Positions 61,355 to 64,000 of a stretch of DNA of 64,000 nucleotides are shown here, piece after piece. The notes under the pieces are model-generated. The model was not told the DNA's origin. It searched no databases and saw only the letters and a program-made list of their open reading frames with translations. Origin of the DNA: a candidate division LCP-89 bacterium B3_LCP (GTDB lineage Bacteria; Electryoneota; B3-LCP); NCBI GenBank assembly GCA_005223185.1, contig NJBN01000004.1:1-64000 (forward strand), in the 5' to 3' direction. The number at the start of each line of letters is the position of its first letter. Position 1 is the first letter of the stretch. The translations under genes and the position numbers were made by a program.

Positions 61355-62463
61355 TTTACCAGTTTCTCCAGAACTTCCAAAGCTCGGGTTAGACTTTCAG
61401 TGGAGGCGGCGAAAGAGAGCCGAAAATGCGTATCCTGCTGTGAAAACGCTCCCCCTGGAATGACGAATAATTCCTTTGCAATGCAGCGTTCTACGAAGGC
61501 ATCGCCAGTTTCTCCTTCTGGTACAGGTGCGAAGATATAAAGCGCGCCGCCTGGTTTACTAGGCTCAAATCCCAATTCGCAAAGACCTGCAAATATGAAA
61601 TCTCTGCGCTTGGCAAGGTCAGCCATTTCACCGCTCATATCGCAGGAAAATGCTTCCAGCGTGGCGTACTGAGCTACTGAGTTAGCGCTGGTAAAACTAT
61701 ACTGCTGCATAATAGTCATCTGACGTACCAACCAGGCAGGACCGGCTGCATAACCCAGCCTCCAACCTGTCATCCCGAAGGTTTTGGAAAATCCCCCTAA
61801 TATCAAAGTAGGAACGTCACGCGTTGAAATGGACTCATGATCCTGGTTGTCATAGATCATGTGATCGTAGATCTCATCGGAAACGACGAAGATATTGTGT
61901 TTACGCACGATTTCGGCTATGTCATCCATCTCACTGGCTGATAGAACTGCGCCGGTTGGATTGTTGGGGTAATTAAGTATGAGGAACTTCGTGCGAGGTG
62001 TTATAGCTTTTTCCAGAACCTCTGGTTTCAGTTTGAAATCGGGATAGGTATCCAGGAAAACCGGCTTCCCGCCAGCTAAGCGAATCATGTATTTATACAT
62101 GACGAAATAGGGATCGGGAATAAGTACTTCATCGCCGGGGTTAACCAACGACAAAGTGGAAAGCACCAGCCCTCCGGAAACGCCCGCAGTTACCAGTATC
62201 TCTTCAAATGGAAAGCCTCTTTCTCGCAGATGTTCAGCGATAGCCTGGCGGAGTGGTGGAATACCCTGCGTGGGCGTGTATTTATTATAACCCTGATCCA
62301 TGGCATTCCGGGCAGCCTGTTTAATCCGGTCAGGCACGTCAAAATCAGGTTCTCCCATAGTCAGATTTATGGGATTTTTTGCCTGGGGAACCCTGTCGAA
62401 AATCTTGCGGATTCCTGACGGCTCGATGCCCTGAATGCGCTGTGCTAAATATTTTTCTTTCAT
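61351..62463 (-). CDS. Pyridoxal phosphate-dependent class I/II aminotransferase
   Basis: 'NYPNNPTGAVLSASEMDDIAEI', 'SFSKTFGMTGWRLGYAAGP'-like lysine motif (GGFSKTFGMTGWRLGY). Confidence 0.95.
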   Translation of the reverse strand: MKEKYLAQRIQGIEPSGIRKIFDRVPQAKNPINLTMGEPDFDVPDRIKQAARNAMDQGYNKYTPTQGIPPLRQAIAEHLRERGFPFEEILVTAGVSGGLVLSTLSLVNPGDEVLIPDPYFVMYKYMIRLAGGKPVFLDTYPDFKLKPEVLEKAITPRTKFLILNYPNNPTGAVLSASEMDDIAEIVRKHNIFVVSDEIYDHMIYDNQDHESISTRDVPTLILGGFSKTFGMTGWRLGYAAGPAWLVRQMTIMQQYSFTSANSVAQYATLEAFSCDMSGEMADLAKRRDFIFAGLCELGFEPSKPGGALYIFAPVPEGETGDAFVERCIAKELFVIPGGAFSQQDTHFRLSFAASTESLTRALEVLEKLVK

Positions 62464-62636
62464 AACAGTGAATTAAAGATACATTCCGTCTTTAAGATAG
62501 GAAAGATCGCGGATCGAAACAAGTGTTTTTGGTTGTTTTGCGGACGATTCGTAGTCGGGGTCTGGGGCGACCTCGACTACGAGATTAGGCTCAGGGATAC
62601 CATAGGCACAGGCGACCCCGAGAATGGGATAAAAAA

Positions 62637-62663
62637 AGCGATCCCACATTAGCGGAATCGCTT
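62637..62663 (-). terminator. Terminator hairpin
   Basis: AAGCGATcCC..GGaATCGCTT. Confidence 0.6.
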
Positions 62664-62687
62664 CTTCTGAATTCTGACTTCTGGATT

Positions 62688-64000
62688 CTACTTCACCAAC
62701 ATCATCTTTTGGGTGGCTGAAAATGCACCTGACTGCATGCGGCAGAAGTACAATCCCGATGCCATCCCGGTGGCGTTCCAGGTAACTTCGTGAATACCGG
62801 CTTCACGCATCCCTTCAACCAGCGTAGCCAAAACTCTCCCCTGTATATCGAAGACCGTCAATTTCACCTTAGCAGTATGCGGAAGCGCAAAGGCAATGGT
62901 AACGGTTGGATTGAAGGGGTTGGGGTACACCCCATTTATTGAAAATTCATCAGGAAGCACTTGATTAGCTTTTACGGATTCTCCGGCAAAAAACGGTTCT
63001 CCGTAGTTGAACCAACCTGAAGTCCAATCCTCAGATCCGTCTTCACCTGATTTCTGGAAATCGAAACTGTCCTGATTGTAAACTGTACCGGGATATGTGC
63101 CAACATAGGCGTTATAGGTGTAATCACCTGCCGGAGCACCTCCAGGGACTGCCTGGCTGCGATCCCTGTTGGTGGACCAGTTAGCTAAGAATGGGAAACC
63201 GAGAACCGGGCCCAAGGTGGGACCGTAAGTGGAGCCATTGGGTAGTATGACGTCACACCAAATATCTGCGCTGGCGGGATTAGCGCTGTTATTACCCGCT
63301 TCGATGTTGAAGTCAAAGATGCCGCCACTGGATGGGATTACGATGGGTGCTCCCACAGGTGTAAGGGTAACATACAAGTCGTTGCCCGGCAGGGAGTAAT
63401 CCAGAGCTGTGGTGAAGTAATAGGCACGGCTATTCTGCAATTGAGCCGCTGCTGGATCTGAATAGTACGCCCAATATACTATTTCGATGCCATCGGAATG
63501 ATCCGGTTTCTCTATCCCTACGGTTGAATAGGGATTGTCGTAATAAGGTCCATTGACTTCAGTGATCGATTGATACTGGAAGAGAATCGGCCCATCACCC
63601 GTAGGCGTCTGGTGATATACCGGATCGTAGAGGATGATCTGAAATGTCTCTTCAGGTTGGGGTGTACCACGGTTCTTGACTCGAGACCATTCTATGATGA
63701 AACTGTGGTTGTCCACATCTTCCCAGGAACAGATATGTCCACCGGTTGTGATCAGATCATCCCAGAAGGCGGCGATTATACCATTGGGACTCATGCTGGA
63801 GGGTATTGGGTAGTTGGTGAAGTTGGCGTAGGCGGCGTTAGGAGTGGTTGATATCCAGCCATTGCTGCATACTGTGATTGAGTCTGTATCCTCACCATAA
63901 TATGTGAAGGTAAACGGCAGCGAAACAACCACCGACATATCGTCCTCTTCATATGTGTCGTTTATGGGTAATTGCGTACCAGAACCGCCATAATGCGGAT
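62688..64000 (-). CDS. Secreted protein with T9SS sorting domain (5'-partial, runs off window)
   Basis: Frame open to window edge; C-term 'YPNPFNPTVTIAFALP...SGLYFCRMQSGAFSATQKMMLVK'. Confidence 0.88.
   Translation of the reverse strand, partial: PHYGGSGTQLPINDTYEEDDMSVVVSLPFTFTYYGEDTDSITVCSNGWISTTPNAAYANFTNYPIPSSMSPNGIIAAFWDDLITTGGHICSWEDVDNHSFIIEWSRVKNRGTPQPEETFQIILYDPVYHQTPTGDGPILFQYQSITEVNGPYYDNPYSTVGIEKPDHSDGIEIVYWAYYSDPAAAQLQNSRAYYFTTALDYSLPGNDLYVTLTPVGAPIVIPSSGGIFDFNIEAGNNSANPASADIWCDVILPNGSTYGPTLGPVLGFPFLANWSTNRDRSQAVPGGAPAGDYTYNAYVGTYPGTVYNQDSFDFQKSGEDGSEDWTSGWFNYGEPFFAGESVKANQVLPDEFSINGVYPNPFNPTVTIAFALPHTAKVKLTVFDIQGRVLATLVEGMREAGIHEVTWNATGMASGLYFCRMQSGAFSATQKMMLVK

Overview
64-kb bacterial chromosomal window, probably from an FCB-group lineage: eight proteins end in a type IX secretion (T9SS)-like 'PNPFNP...SGVY...KxxLxK' sorting domain. 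Housekeeping content includes thyX, an rpiB-glyA-comEB-nrdR neighbourhood, polyprenyl synthase, HPr/EI, metK-ahcY, lutABC, amrS and selD. The window carries selenocysteine (Sec) machinery: a tRNA-Sec(UCA) (55475-55568, minus) beside selD, and selD itself has an in-frame TGA (Sec20). Two further reading frames are interrupted by a single in-frame TGA followed by a SECIS-like hairpin. The first is a DUF4242-like small protein at 37856-38119 (plus); it has a perfect Shine-Dalgarno and a strong hairpin starting at the TGA, and I consider it the most interesting candidate. The second is a secreted FG-GAP/T9SS protein at 53496-55118 (minus), next to the tRNA-Sec/selD pair. Other points of interest are a palindromic repeat inserted in frame inside an M1 aminopeptidase sorting domain, intergenic arrays of short palindromes sharing a TNNA centre, a repeat-flanked nucleoside-deoxyribosyltransferase/TIR-like gene with a lectin-like C-terminus, and a promoter-terminator pair that may encode a small RNA. 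No CRISPR array, prophage, transposase or rRNA was seen. All family assignments are from reading motifs; no database search was run.
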